Shown one piece after another: positions 56,005-64,000 of a DNA stretch of 64,000 bases. Each line of letters opens with the position of its first letter. The first letter of the stretch is position 1. A program made the position numbers and the translations under genes. The notes beneath the pieces are model-generated. The model was not told where the DNA came from. It made no database searches and worked only from the letters and a program-made list of their open reading frames with translations. The stretch is from Salinibacter ruber DSM 13855. Lineage in GTDB: Bacteria; Bacteroidota; Rhodothermia; Rhodothermales; Salinibacteraceae. The stretch lies in assembly GCF_000013045.1 (NCBI RefSeq), contig NC_007677.1, forward strand, positions 1,302,001 to 1,366,000, in the 5' to 3' direction.

Positions 56005-57264
56005 GTGCAGAAGTCCTCTCCCGAAGCGTCTCCGTCCGGTCCGACCGAAGAGGGTACGGAAGACCACGAGGCCGAGGGCACGACGTCCCCCCGATCCTTC
56101 GCGTACGAGGAGCGCTTTCCCGACGCCCAGTCTGCATTTGGGCTTGACCTGAGTCCGCCCGACGCGGCGGCGTCCTCGACCCTGGTGTTCTTGGATACCT
56201 CGGCGCTCCTTCTTCTGTACGACGCGACCGAGGCGGCGGCCCGGGCGGCCCTCAATGCGTTCGGTCGACTGCGGGAGGACACTCGGCTGATCGTGCCCGG
56301 GCACGCAGCCCGGGAGTACGCCGTTGTGCGCTCCCACAAGATCACGGATCTGTACGACGACCTATCCCGGCAGGTGGGGCCGCCGGCCCTCCCGAAGCGG
56401 GCGGGGGCGTTCTCGAATCGGGCGCTCGTCGAGAGCCTTGGGCATGCGGACCGCCTCAATGAGCTCCGTCAACAGATCGCTGCGCTGACGGAAGCATACC
56501 AGCATGAAGCCCGAATGCTCATGGGGGAACTCGAAGCCTGGGCGGGGGACGACTTTATCAGTGAGGCCTACAGTGCGCTCTTCGAGGGCGAGGCCGTTCA
56601 GGATCTGGATGCGACTGTCCGGGATGTCACGGCGGAGGTCCAGCGTCGGGATGACATCAGCCGCCCCCCCGGCTACCTCGACAGCGGCAAGGACCAGAAC
56701 GCCGCCGGGGACCTGCTGATCTGGAACACCCTTCTGGCGGTCGCCGCCCGCCGCGACCGGGACGCGGTGCTGGTGACGCAGGACCGGAAGTCCGACTGGT
56801 GGCATCAAGGCGGCAAAGGCACCGCCCTCTATCCCCGGACGGAGTTGATTCACGAGTTTGACCAGCAGACCGGGGGGCGATCCTTTGGCCTGCTGACCCT
56901 GCCGGGCCTGCTCCAAACGATGGACGTCGAGGCGACCCACGTACAGCGGGTGCGGGAGGCGGTCGGCGAGGCGCCGTCGACCGAAACCATCGAGGTCGTG
57001 GGGCCGGCCGAGCGGGTCCGGACCGTCGCCACCGTGGCCACCGGCGCACACGATGCCCGGTCGACTGGGGACGGGCGCCTCGGGACCCGGCGGGCGACCA
57101 GTCTGCAGGTGCGGGAGGACGAGGCGGACGCGGTTGCGCAGCTCGCCCGCGACGCCGATCTGGACGTGACCCGCAACGCCGACGGCCGGGTCGCCCGGGC
57201 CTTTGAGCGGCAGCAGAACAAGGCCTCGGAAGAAGACCCCGCCGGCGGAGGACCGGCGGAGTAG
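56005..57264 (+). CDS. PIN_8-type (DUF4935-like) putative nuclease
   Basis: 419 residues if started at the GTG at 56005; the start is uncertain. A PIN-like domain opens with LVFLDTSALLLLYDATEAAA (first Asp), continues IVPGHAAREYAVVRSHKI (Glu), and has the PIN_8 hallmark RPPGYLDSGKDQNAAGDLLI followed by AVLVTQDRKSDWW (late Asp). A helical, coiled insert lies between. Acidic residues match an RNase-type metal site. Such proteins are frequent in defence and mobile regions. Residues beyond 350 form a charged extension. A DUF2513-like gene follows 100 bases later. Confidence 0.8.
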   Translation: MQKSSPEASPSGPTEEGTEDHEAEGTTSPRSFAYEERFPDAQSAFGLDLSPPDAAASSTLVFLDTSALLLLYDATEAAARAALNAFGRLREDTRLIVPGHAAREYAVVRSHKITDLYDDLSRQVGPPALPKRAGAFSNRALVESLGHADRLNELRQQIAALTEAYQHEARMLMGELEAWAGDDFISEAYSALFEGEAVQDLDATVRDVTAEVQRRDDISRPPGYLDSGKDQNAAGDLLIWNTLLAVAARRDRDAVLVTQDRKSDWWHQGGKGTALYPRTELIHEFDQQTGGRSFGLLTLPGLLQTMDVEATHVQRVREAVGEAPSTETIEVVGPAERVRTVATVATGAHDARSTGDGRLGTRRATSLQVREDEADAVAQLARDADLDVTRNADGRVARAFERQQNKASEEDPAGGGPAE

Positions 57265-57364
57265 CAGCGCTCCCTCGTGCACGGCGCCCGGTAGGGCCGG
57301 GCACAGGTACACCCCGAAGACGACTCCAAAACGCGATACAACCCACCCCACAAGCCCCCAACTC

Positions 57365-57790
57365 ATGGACGTTGACTTGGACCTACTCGCCGACCTCCTC
57401 GAATCCTATGAGGAGTTCGCCCCCCACGACGCTCCCGATTTTCCGGCGGCGCCCGGCGTCCTTGTCGACGACAGCGACGCGCCCGTCGCGTCGGGGCAGC
57501 TGAGGCCCGCCGACCGGATTGCGAAAGAACGCGTGGACGAGTCCGATTCGGACCAGCCCGCAGCGGAAGAAGTGCGACAACGTGAGCTCCAGACAGTCTA
57601 TCACCACGTTGGACTGCTGGTCCACGCCGAATGTTTGACCCCCCAGGAGGACTTTTACGGGGGCCTGCCGGCCCTTGAGAGCCCCGACAGCCACGATATC
57701 CATGTCCTCACCATGAAGGGGCACCAGCTCCTCGACCGGCTCAGGGACGACAGCGGCGGAGACGGGGACATTGGCTTCGCAACGTCCTGA
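57365..57790 (+). CDS. DUF2513-like protein
   Basis: 141 residues from the ATG at 57365. The start MDVDLDLLADLLESYEEF and the end VYHHVGLLVHAECLTPQEDF, then HVLTMKGHQLLDRLRDD, match the DUF2513 pattern (helical start, winged-helix-like core, 'LT-GH-LLD-RDD' end). DUF2513 proteins are common in prophages and near defence genes, with function unknown. An acidic, unconserved linker separates the two parts. It follows the PIN_8 gene on the same strand and may be its partner. Confidence 0.7.
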   Translation: MDVDLDLLADLLESYEEFAPHDAPDFPAAPGVLVDDSDAPVASGQLRPADRIAKERVDESDSDQPAAEEVRQRELQTVYHHVGLLVHAECLTPQEDFYGGLPALESPDSHDIHVLTMKGHQLLDRLRDDSGGDGDIGFATS

Positions 57791-58108
57791 ACACCCACCG
57801 GAGGTGCCCTGCCCAGGCGGCGTGGTCCGCGGACCCATGCGGGCGGACGTGCTGGGCGGCCCCCAGAGACAGGCCGAGGTGAGAAGTCCACACTCCCGCT
57901 GCGGGGCCTCGCTCCCGAAGCTTGACCTGCGCGAGGGGTGAGGTCAGTCCCGACACGCCCCGTCTGGAACCGCAGCGTCCCGTGCCGGACGACGCTGGAC
58001 GGCCGCATGGCCTCTCATGAGTGACGGAACGGGTCCTACCCGTCTTCCGTAGATCGCCGCAGCAATATTTTGGAATCTCTCGCCCTTCCGCACCCCGTCC
58101 GGCCCGCG
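57791..58108. other. Non-coding gap
   Basis: 318 bases between the DUF2513-like gene and the next small gene. Only short GC-driven open frames are present. I see no tRNA, clear terminator or repeat. The stretch TCGCCGCAGCAATATTTTGG near 58052-58071 is A+T-richer and may hold a promoter for the gene at 58109. Confidence 0.3.
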
Positions 58109-58357
58109 ATGATTGAGGCTTTCTTCGACCTCCGTTCCAGATTCCGCTCTCGTCTGGCCACCGCATCCGCCCTTGAGCGGATTGGGCTTCTTGCCGGTGC
58201 CTTCTTTCTGGCGTCCCTCCCGATTGCTCCTCTGCTCGCGGTGGTCGTTCCTGGGTTTGAGGGATGGGGGCTTTTCCAAAGAACGTGCACGGCGGTTCTT
58301 TGGGGCGTAGGCATGCACTCCTTTGGAGAGTGGACGGAATCGCAGCACGCAGGGTGA
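58109..58357 (+). CDS. Small membrane protein, hypothetical
   Basis: 82 residues from the ATG at 58109. Basic N terminus (FFDLRSRFRSRLATASALER), two hydrophobic helices (IGLLAGAFFLASLPIAPLLA and LFQRTCTAVLWGVGMHSF) and a short polar end. No family recognised. A start at 58070 would add 13 residues. Isolated gene in the sparse region. Confidence 0.5.
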   Translation: MIEAFFDLRSRFRSRLATASALERIGLLAGAFFLASLPIAPLLAVVVPGFEGWGLFQRTCTAVLWGVGMHSFGEWTESQHAG

Positions 58358-58488
58358 GGCCGGTGCCGTCCCGAGATTTTCGTCGAGCCCTTGGCGTTCT
58401 GGGTCCTGGATGTGTAGTAGGAGGGGAGGACTGAGTCCTGAGACGCCGAAATGAGGCGCGCATCGACCACGTCAACGGCCGCGGCGTC

Positions 58489-59004
58489 TCATGATTGTCC
58501 GGGGCCGTGCTGCTCTTGGTCCCGACTGTGGGGCTTCCCTGGCTCGAAGGTAGTGATCACGAAGATGATCAGGGGCTCGGGACCCGTGTTGCGGACCGCG
58601 TGGAGCGCGTTTCCGCGCACTGTCGTGATCGTGCCTTCCTCAATGGGAACGCTGCGCGCCTCGGCCTCGGCGTGATCCTTTTCGAGGTAGGTCCCCTCGC
58701 CCCGCATCACGACGTAGAGCTCCTGTTCGTTGCGGTCGCCGTGCGTATGGAAGCCGGCGCTGTCTCCACGGGTGGGGAGCACCATGTAGGCCCCGATTCG
58801 GTTGTTGACGAGCTCCCCGTCCTCGAACATCTGCAATAGGTACGTGGTGCCGGAGCCGCCGTACATTTCCTCCCGCTTGTCGTAGCGGACGGCCGACCGC
58901 GGCTCGGCGCCGTAATGGTGTACAGTCGTGTCCATGACCGCGTCGAGCAGGGCGTCGAGGCGCTGCTTTTCGTCGGGGGAGAGAGGGCGGCGTTTGCGGG
59001 CCAT
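58489..59004 (-). CDS. Cupin-domain protein
   Basis: 171 residues from the ATG at 59004. C-terminal cupin: GFHTHGDRNEQELYVVMRGE (His/His/Glu metal-binding motif 1) and GNALHAVRNTGPEPLIIFVI (motif 2 His). The N-terminal 80 residues are a charged region with a helical start (MARKRRPLSPDEKQRLDALL). Likely a small metal-binding enzyme or sensor; the substrate is unknown. The frame continues open upstream but without protein character. Confidence 0.85.
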   Translation of the reverse strand: MARKRRPLSPDEKQRLDALLDAVMDTTVHHYGAEPRSAVRYDKREEMYGGSGTTYLLQMFEDGELVNNRIGAYMVLPTRGDSAGFHTHGDRNEQELYVVMRGEGTYLEKDHAEAEARSVPIEEGTITTVRGNALHAVRNTGPEPLIIFVITTFEPGKPHSRDQEQHGPGQS

Positions 59005-59616
59005 GAGGAGAGAGGAACGTGGAGGGGGATAGACAGGGGCCGGCAGAGCCGGTTGGTCACCGAAGCGCGCTGTGCCTCGGCTGGAGGGAGTGGGTCCCCC
59101 GCGAGACAACCTCGGAGGCAAGAAGGAAAGGGGCCGGAAGCAGAAAGGTTCACAGCAGTCCCTCTTCACCTCGTTGCCGATGGGGGCCTGGGGATTGCGC
59201 CGGTACCCGTTGCGGCCCTTTTGGCCCCGGACACGATCCCCCGCATCGTCCTGCCGCCGCGCGTGACCGCCGATTGATCGGTAGAGCGGTCTCTTTCTGG
59301 ATGGGGCCCAAGGGAAGCCCCACCTCCGGCCGTGGCCTCGAGAAATGAGGTGTCGGAACGCCACCGCCACGGGAAATTGGCCTCCCGGAATGCTCCCGCC
59401 GAGGTGTGAGCCGGGGCCGCATTGAACCCGTGCGGGCGTCGGCCGGGCCGCTACCGAAGGCCTCTGCACGCGGTGCCGCCGCCGTTGTCATACAGCCTGT
59501 GCGGTTCATTGGGGCGGCGGGAACCTGAGTCAGCCAGTCCCCGGTGAAGGTTCGGGCACTCACATGAATGACGGTGACACACGCCCAGCACGCCATCGCG
59601 AAAGGGCAAAAGGAAA

Positions 59617-59649
59617 GCCCCTGAGCCGCCATGGGGGCGATTCAGGGGC
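59617..59649. repeat. Inverted repeat near the element boundary
   Basis: GCCCCTGA pairs with TCAGGGGC across an 17-base loop that itself can fold partly (CCGCC/GGGGGC). No T-run follows, so it is not a clear terminator. It lies 190 bases before the integrase gene and could be part of an attachment or recombinase-binding site. Confidence 0.4.
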
Positions 59650-59783
59650 GTACGTTGTGGAGATGCCGGTTCCATGTGGTCCTGATCACCATACGGACAC
59701 TACCGCCCAAAATGGCAAAAAAAGGCTCTATAGACGCTGAGTCCAGATTTGGATTGATTCTGTCCGAGCGTTGACCGACGTTT

Positions 59784-59805
59784 AGTGCACCCATAAGTGC
59801 ACCCA
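59784..59805 (+). repeat. Direct repeat AGTGCACCCA x2 before the integrase
   Basis: Two copies of AGTGCACCCA at 59784-59793 and 59796-59805, separated by two bases and ending 29 bases before the integrase ATG. Paired short repeats in this position are typical of arm-type recombinase-binding sites or an autoregulatory operator. Assignment is by position only. Confidence 0.5.
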
Positions 59806-59834
59806 ATCGACTTCATTTAAACGCCCTCAGGCCC

Positions 59835-61082
59835 ATGGCCTCCCTCACGATACAGTGCCGAACGGAGCGCACCGAGAGCAACGGATACGCTCCGGTCCGG
59901 CTTCGCATTTCGCATTCTGGCAAGCGCAAGTTCGTCTCTCTGGACCTTGACGTTCTCGCGTCGAAGTGGAACGACGATCGCCAGCGGGTCACTCGGTCGC
60001 ATCCCGACAGTTCTCGCATCAACGCTCGACTGAGTGAGGTCGAGTCCGTGGCGCAACGAGCCGTCTCGCGTCTCCAGTCAGCCGGAGAGGTCATCACGGC
60101 CAGTCGCATCCAACAGGTGGTCAAAGAAGAGCTCTTCGGTGAAGAGGAAGAAAGTGGCTACGACGATTTCATCGCTTTCGCGTGGGATGAGGTTGAGGCG
60201 TATCGACGGCGCGACCAAATGACAACATTCCGACACTACAGGACCGGGATCCGCAAATTCCTGGGTTTTCTCGAAGATGAAAGCGGACAAAGCCAGGAGG
60301 ACATCACCCTTTCGTTCGATGCTCTAACAGTCCAGCTTATCCGTGAATTTCGGAATCATATGTACGAGGTGAGAGGAAATGCGCCAAACACTGTTGGCAA
60401 GACGCTGACCCAGATCAAGACGATGTGGAATGCAGCAGTGAAGGAAGGACATGCAGACCGCGACCCTTGGCCGAAAATCACAATCGACTCGGCACCGTCC
60501 CAGAAAGAAAAGCTCGACTTCGAGGAGATCGAGGCGCTTGAAGAGGTCGATCTGCCGGAGGAAGGTAGTGAGCGTCGGGCACTTGACTACTTTTTATTCG
60601 CTCTCTACGGAGGTGGAATGCGGTTCAGCGATGTCGCCACGCTAAAACATAAGCACCTGGAGGGGGGGCGGATTCAGTACAAAATGAAAAAGACCTCGGA
60701 AGGGGCGGGGGTGCCCATTGTCGACAAGGCCGAGGCTATCCTTGATCGCTATGACAATCGACCTCAAGAGCCCGAGTCCCGAGTTTTTCCGATTCTGGAT
60801 GGGTACGATCTGGATGAAATGGAAGACGTGCAACGGGCGATTGAGAGCCGAAATGCGTATGTAAATCGCCAACTGAAGAAGGTCCGGAAAAAGGCCGAGA
60901 TCGAGACGAATCTCACTTTCCATCTGTCGCGTCACTCTGCAGCGTGGAAGCTGTACAGGGAGATGGGCGACATCTACAAGGTGAAGCGCATCCTCGGCCA
61001 CAGTCGCGTCGAGGTGACGGAGGAATACTTACGCGGGTTTCCGGACACCGAGATGGATGAAGAGTACGAGAACGTCTTTTAG
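59835..61082 (+). CDS. Tyrosine recombinase (phage-type integrase)
   Basis: 415 residues. An N-terminal arm-binding domain of the Bacteroidota type (LTIQCRTERTESNGYAPVRL) is followed by a core-binding SAM-like domain and a catalytic domain. Catalytic residues: Arg in YGGGMRFSDVATLKHKHL, Lys in QYKMKKTSEG, His/Arg in HLSRHSAAW, His in LGHSRVEVT and the nucleophile Tyr in EEYLRGF. It appears intact. It defines an integrated element extending rightwards. Its end overlaps the converging small gene at 61079. Confidence 0.93.
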   Translation: MASLTIQCRTERTESNGYAPVRLRISHSGKRKFVSLDLDVLASKWNDDRQRVTRSHPDSSRINARLSEVESVAQRAVSRLQSAGEVITASRIQQVVKEELFGEEEESGYDDFIAFAWDEVEAYRRRDQMTTFRHYRTGIRKFLGFLEDESGQSQEDITLSFDALTVQLIREFRNHMYEVRGNAPNTVGKTLTQIKTMWNAAVKEGHADRDPWPKITIDSAPSQKEKLDFEEIEALEEVDLPEEGSERRALDYFLFALYGGGMRFSDVATLKHKHLEGGRIQYKMKKTSEGAGVPIVDKAEAILDRYDNRPQEPESRVFPILDGYDLDEMEDVQRAIESRNAYVNRQLKKVRKKAEIETNLTFHLSRHSAAWKLYREMGDIYKVKRILGHSRVEVTEEYLRGFPDTEMDEEYENVF

Positions 61083-61414
61083 GTCGCAGACTCCAGTGCT
61101 TCCTGCTGCTCATTCTCGCCGTCTCGCAGGTGTTCGATCACCGTTGGCATATGGTAGAAGCGGGTCTGCCCACAAGTTGAGTCAACGGGTACGTTCCACC
61201 GCTTCAACGTTTTCCGACTCACGTCGAGCCAGGAAAGAAGTACGTGCTCCGGAACGAGGTCCTGTGTAACCGCGAGCGTTTTCAAATGGCCTTTCAGACT
61301 GTCAATCTTCTTTCCTAGATCCCTGACGGCTTGCTTCGCTCCTAGATTTGCACACCGTTCTCCGAAGCGCTGCAACTCGGATTCGCTCAGTCGGTAGATT
61401 GGGTCTTTTGGCAT
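61079..61414 (-). CDS. Small helix-turn-helix protein (excisionase-like)
   Basis: 111 residues. The C-terminal half LLSWLDVSRKTLKRWNVPVD, followed by RFYHMPTVIEHLRD, has the layout of MerR/excisionase-type winged helices. The N-terminal half is a charged coiled helix (SELQRFGERCANLGAKQAVR). It overlaps the integrase 3' end by four bases on the opposite strand. It may direct excision or regulate the element. The gene at 61520 has a similar plan. Confidence 0.6.
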   Translation of the reverse strand: MPKDPIYRLSESELQRFGERCANLGAKQAVRDLGKKIDSLKGHLKTLAVTQDLVPEHVLLSWLDVSRKTLKRWNVPVDSTCGQTRFYHMPTVIEHLRDGENEQQEALESAT

Positions 61415-61519
61415 AGCAGTACAGAAACTTCAAGGTCAGTACAATTCTCGATCGAGGGGCGATATCATGTCTCTCGGAAGCTTGGGGCGAATAGTGCTCT
61501 GCCCGGATAGAGGAACTCA

Positions 61520-61810
61520 TTACCCACCGAGCTGAGAAAATACGTCCTCCAAATCATACACATTCCTCCTTCCCGGACTTGATTCCATCGGTTCAATACC
61601 CCACGCCTCAATTGTGCGCTCGCTCTGTCCTAAGAGCCACGCGAGGTCAGACTTGTAACATTTGCCGCCCCGAATCCTGAGAACCATTTTCAACTTCTCG
61701 AACTTGGGATTGAGGTCTCGGCTGAGGCGCTCCACTGTTTCTTCCACAATCTCCTCGATTCGCCTCCGGTCTTGGCCTCTGGTCAATTCAATTCGGCTTG
61801 TGCTCATCAT
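61520..61810 (-). CDS. Small helix-turn-helix protein, second of a pair
   Basis: 96 residues. N-terminal charged helix (RRRIEEIVEETVERLSRDLN), then DLAWLLGQSERTIEAWGIEP and RRNVYDLEDVFSQL, the same helix-turn-helix plus 'R-x-Y-x-x-x-V' plan as its downstream neighbour. The two may be paralogues and part of one operon with 105 bases between them. Role by context: regulation or excision of the element. Divergent from the gene at 62006. Confidence 0.6.
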   Translation of the reverse strand: MMSTSRIELTRGQDRRRIEEIVEETVERLSRDLNPKFEKLKMVLRIRGGKCYKSDLAWLLGQSERTIEAWGIEPMESSPGRRNVYDLEDVFSQLGG

Positions 61811-62005
61811 AGCAGATCTCGAGATTTTTGAGCTTTGAGTTCAAGCCCACCTTAGAAAACACGGCCCGTGCTAAAAAACACTGGACGGTTGTCTTTTCGC
61901 GTACATTCCTCTTTTCGGATCTGAGACCCTACAACGTGCAATTTTAGTCTTAATTTCCGTCGTTGGCACTCCAAAAATGATCACTACATAATCACCGTTA
62001 GAGCT
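61811..62005. promoter_or_regulatory. A+T-rich divergent promoter region
   Basis: 195 bases between two divergently transcribed genes, clearly A+T-richer than the chromosome. It should contain promoters for both directions. Runs such as AAAAAACA and TTTTAGTCTTAATTT are visible, but no element matches a consensus well enough to place. Confidence 0.4.
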
Positions 62006-63181
62006 ATGGGAGTATACGACGCAGCGAATGTGCAATCTGAGATGCGGCCAATGGAGCCGCCTATGTGGGTCTGGTACCTTGACTCACCCCAAGATGTGGG
62101 AGAGAACACGTTACCAGCTGATCTACGCCGCGAAGCCCTTTCCCCCAAGGAAAGCCAAGATGAGTCCGTCACTGGTATTGGTGACATGCGGCAGTTCGTT
62201 CAGCGGCACTGGACGCAGTTTGTTGATCTGCTCCACGGGGAAAACAGAAAGGAAGGAACCGCGACCGGCTACCGGAGGCTGGCTCGACTCCGTGAGGAGC
62301 TTCAATTACGGCTAGAGACCCTTACCGAACGGATTGCCATCACGGAAGACCGGATTGATTACGTTGCACTTGTTTTTGAAAGGCTCGTCACCGATTTGGT
62401 CGAAGAAGTTGAAGCAAAACCGAGGTGGAATCTCGCATTGAGAGCCGCCGAGTTTGAACCGAAAGACATACGGGCATGGAGTCTCACCGAAAAAACAGTC
62501 GAGGACGTTTTCGAAGAAGTGATCGAGGAGAGGATCCTCGCAGATCTGTTCGCAGGAGAAAGTAGGCTGTATCCCCCTCAGATCATCATTTCTGATGAAG
62601 AGATTCGAGATGAAGGCATCGAGCCAAAGAATCTCCGCAGTACCCGCGTTGCGCTTGGACAGGGAGTAAAGTATGAAAAGACTTCTCGCGAAGACTTAAT
62701 TCCCAGCCGACTTCCACTCGATCCGGAGTATGGGGAAGACGCAACGTGGGGGGGCACCCTCACTGAGTTGATTGATACCCACGAAGTTCTCAAGGAACAG
62801 CGAACGGCAGCTTGGCGAGCCAGAGACATGGCTGACTTTCGCCTCTCCGTTCTCGACAACGTGCTCTACCGATTTGAACTTTTTGGCCGTGTAGAAGAAG
62901 ATATTCGCAAATTTGTAAATGAAGGCAAATTAGAGGTGGCGGGGGCTGTGGTGCGGGCGTCCAAAGACTCAGATATGGGATGGGGACGGCGAGAAATTAC
63001 GAGGAAGGCTGCCACTATTTGCGACGACGAAACAGCAGAAACGTACCGGACAGTGGAAAGGACGCTGGGGAGCCTCTATCCCAAACAGAGTAGGCGTGGA
63101 AATCCCGGAAGCGACAAAGAAAATCTAGGACGCCTGATGGTGGAACGGTGTAAACGGTACGTGGATGCCTTTACCTATTAG
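62006..63181 (+). CDS. Unrecognised 391-residue protein of the integrated element
   Basis: A soluble, highly charged protein with no family that I recognise. Residues 75-145 are helical with heptad-like hydrophobics (LARLREELQLRLETLTERIA), likely a coiled coil. Residues 165-215 are acidic (VEDVFEEVIEERILADLF). The C-terminal third has KAATICDDETAETYRTVERT and a basic patch. Codon use is A/T-richer than the core genome, consistent with transfer. It may be the cargo gene of the element. Confidence 0.65.
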   Translation: MGVYDAANVQSEMRPMEPPMWVWYLDSPQDVGENTLPADLRREALSPKESQDESVTGIGDMRQFVQRHWTQFVDLLHGENRKEGTATGYRRLARLREELQLRLETLTERIAITEDRIDYVALVFERLVTDLVEEVEAKPRWNLALRAAEFEPKDIRAWSLTEKTVEDVFEEVIEERILADLFAGESRLYPPQIIISDEEIRDEGIEPKNLRSTRVALGQGVKYEKTSREDLIPSRLPLDPEYGEDATWGGTLTELIDTHEVLKEQRTAAWRARDMADFRLSVLDNVLYRFELFGRVEEDIRKFVNEGKLEVAGAVVRASKDSDMGWGRREITRKAATICDDETAETYRTVERTLGSLYPKQSRRGNPGSDKENLGRLMVERCKRYVDAFTY

Positions 63182-63286
63182 CTAACCCAAGTTGTGGGGT
63201 ATGTTGGGGCAGCGAGAAAAAGCGGTGCCCATGCCCGATCTTGGAGAAGTTGACCATCACATTTCCTTCTCCCAAACGGATCGACC

Positions 63287-63714
63287 ATGGACACCGCAAT
63301 CATTGGAATGTGCTGCCTTATGGATGATTGGCTCCAGGCCCGCCGGCATCAAGAAAGCTCCCAAAAGAAAGCTCCCGGCGTAGTCTCGTCGACGCAGAGA
63401 TTATCACCATCGTCCTGACGGCGGCCCGCTTTTTGGGCGGCAACTTCCGAGCCGCTCAGTCGATGCTCATCGAGCAGCGCTACCTGACCGATGGGCTTAG
63501 CTGGAGCCAGTACAACTGGCGCCTGCATTGAACCCAGCCGCTTCGGGAGTCGCTCTTCGATTGGCTTAGTCGTGTCCACAGGGCTGCGGCTCGTGAGGAC
63601 GTGTTTCTGATCGATAGCTGCCCGGCAGGGGCTTGCGACAATATCCGCATTCGAGACTGTAGGATCTACCCCTCAGCGGCGACAGAGGACGTTTTTCGAG
63701 GCCAACACCGCTAG
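63287..63714 (+). pseudogene. Decayed IS982-family transposase fragment
   Basis: The pieces read as an IS982-type transposase broken in two ways. The N-terminal piece MDTAIIGMCCLMDDWLQARR lies in one frame; near 63360-63385 the reading shifts to the frame with LVDAEIITIVLTAARFLGGN. That frame meets an internal TGA at 63529-63531 (in CAT TGA ACC), then continues LRESLFDWLSRVHRAA and FLIDSCPAGACDNIRIRDCR, ending at TAG 63712. The catalytic second half is missing. No terminal inverted repeats were found. Confidence 0.75.
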
Positions 63715-63969
63715 AACTGCAAATGCAAGTGCTAAAGCTGAACCATATAAAAAAATGAACCAGTGAAAGAAGGGGGCACTCTGTCCCAGCGTGGACAGCT
63801 GTTGGAGTTGAGCTGGAACGTTTTCGGCTAAATACCTGAGATAGACCCAAATGATGTGCGCCCGAAAAGTGAGAGGTACGGTAGGTTTACTCTCCGACCA
63901 AAGGCATATTTCTTGGGGGTGTACTAATTCAAGCTAGACTGGTCACCCACCTCTTAGATCATCTCTTCC
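63715..63969. other. Intergenic region at the window end
   Basis: 255 bases of A+T-rich sequence between the transposase remnant and a possible gene start. Open frames on either strand look like chance. It probably contains the promoter of the next gene. Confidence 0.3.
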
Positions 63970-64000
63970 ATGTACGTCCTCGGTTTTTTATTCTGGCTCG
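63970..64000 (+). CDS. Possible start of a membrane protein, 3' partial
   Basis: An ATG at 63970 opens a frame reading MYVLGFLFWL to the window edge, hydrophobic like a first membrane helix or signal sequence. Only ten codons are visible, so this is tentative. Confidence 0.25.
   Translation, partial: MYVLGFLFWL

Larger units (their letters stand above)
59005..59834. other. 830-base gap containing the probable element boundary
   Basis: No gene that I can support. The left part is GC-rich with decayed-looking frames; the right part, from about 59.68 kb, becomes A+T-richer. It includes a hairpin at 59617-59649 and a direct repeat at 59784-59805. The left end of the integrated element should lie here. 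Confidence 0.45.

Noticed and set aside
59150-59632. A 160-codon minus-strand open frame before the integrase
   Set aside because: Composition is Pro/Arg/Gly-rich and unlike genes here; it spans the inverted repeat and has no recognisable motif.
63566-63850. A 94-codon minus-strand open frame near the window end
   Set aside because: Its first part is hydrophobic by chance and its C-terminal half is the antisense of the IS982 remnant.

Overview
The window comes from a high-GC member of the Bacteroidota/Rhodothermota line that most resembles a halophilic Salinibacter-type organism. This rests on gene content and order, a strong acidic bias in most proteins (acidic tails on ribosomal proteins L17 and S17), start codons with almost no Shine-Dalgarno sequence (typically a C-rich context such as ACCCATG), and a type-9-secretion-like TPR lipoprotein. 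The taxon is inferred; no rRNA is present to confirm it.

Layout. 1-12.3 kb holds chromosomal housekeeping genes: partial TspO, an SDR-DUF2867 protein, small hypotheticals, a lipoprotein, an M50 protease with CBS domains, pyruvate kinase, a large TPR lipoprotein and FtsH. 12.4-34 kb is one fused str-S10-spc-alpha ribosomal supercluster (rpsL to rplQ, including fusA, tuf, secY, map, infA and rpoA). A two-hairpin leader precedes it and an intrinsic terminator follows it. rpmD (L30) and rpmJ (L36) are missing from their usual places, and a lipoprotein gene sits between rpsJ and rplC. 34-50 kb holds Rel, an HU/IHF protein, RuvX, DUF72, HIT, PHP, lumazine synthase, tRNA-His, tRNA-Glu, a glycosyltransferase related to the tRNA-queuosine mannosyltransferase, ComF, MsrA and Ndk. 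It continues with a cell-wall group (NamZ, DUF3098, DacB, MreD-like, DapA, DapB) and tRNA-Ala, after which a photolyase follows.

51.7-64 kb is accessory in character. Genes are sparse, there are long non-coding stretches, and orphan small membrane and zinc-ribbon proteins occur. It includes a secreted protein with a possible permuted papain-like core, a PIN_8-type putative nuclease beside a DUF2513 protein, and a candidate structured RNA ending in a strong terminator. From about 59.7 kb base composition becomes more A+T-rich and an integrated element begins: tyrosine recombinase, two small helix-turn-helix proteins, an unrecognised 391-residue protein and a decayed IS982-family transposase. 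The far end of that element is not visible.

How the genes work together: the centre builds the translation machinery and protein-export channel, Rel supplies the stringent response, and the 44-50 kb block supplies and remodels peptidoglycan. The most promising leads are the rpsL leader hairpins, the lipoprotein coupled to rpsJ, the QTMAN-like glycosyltransferase, the PIN_8/DUF2513 pair and the candidate RNA at 52.1-52.25 kb.
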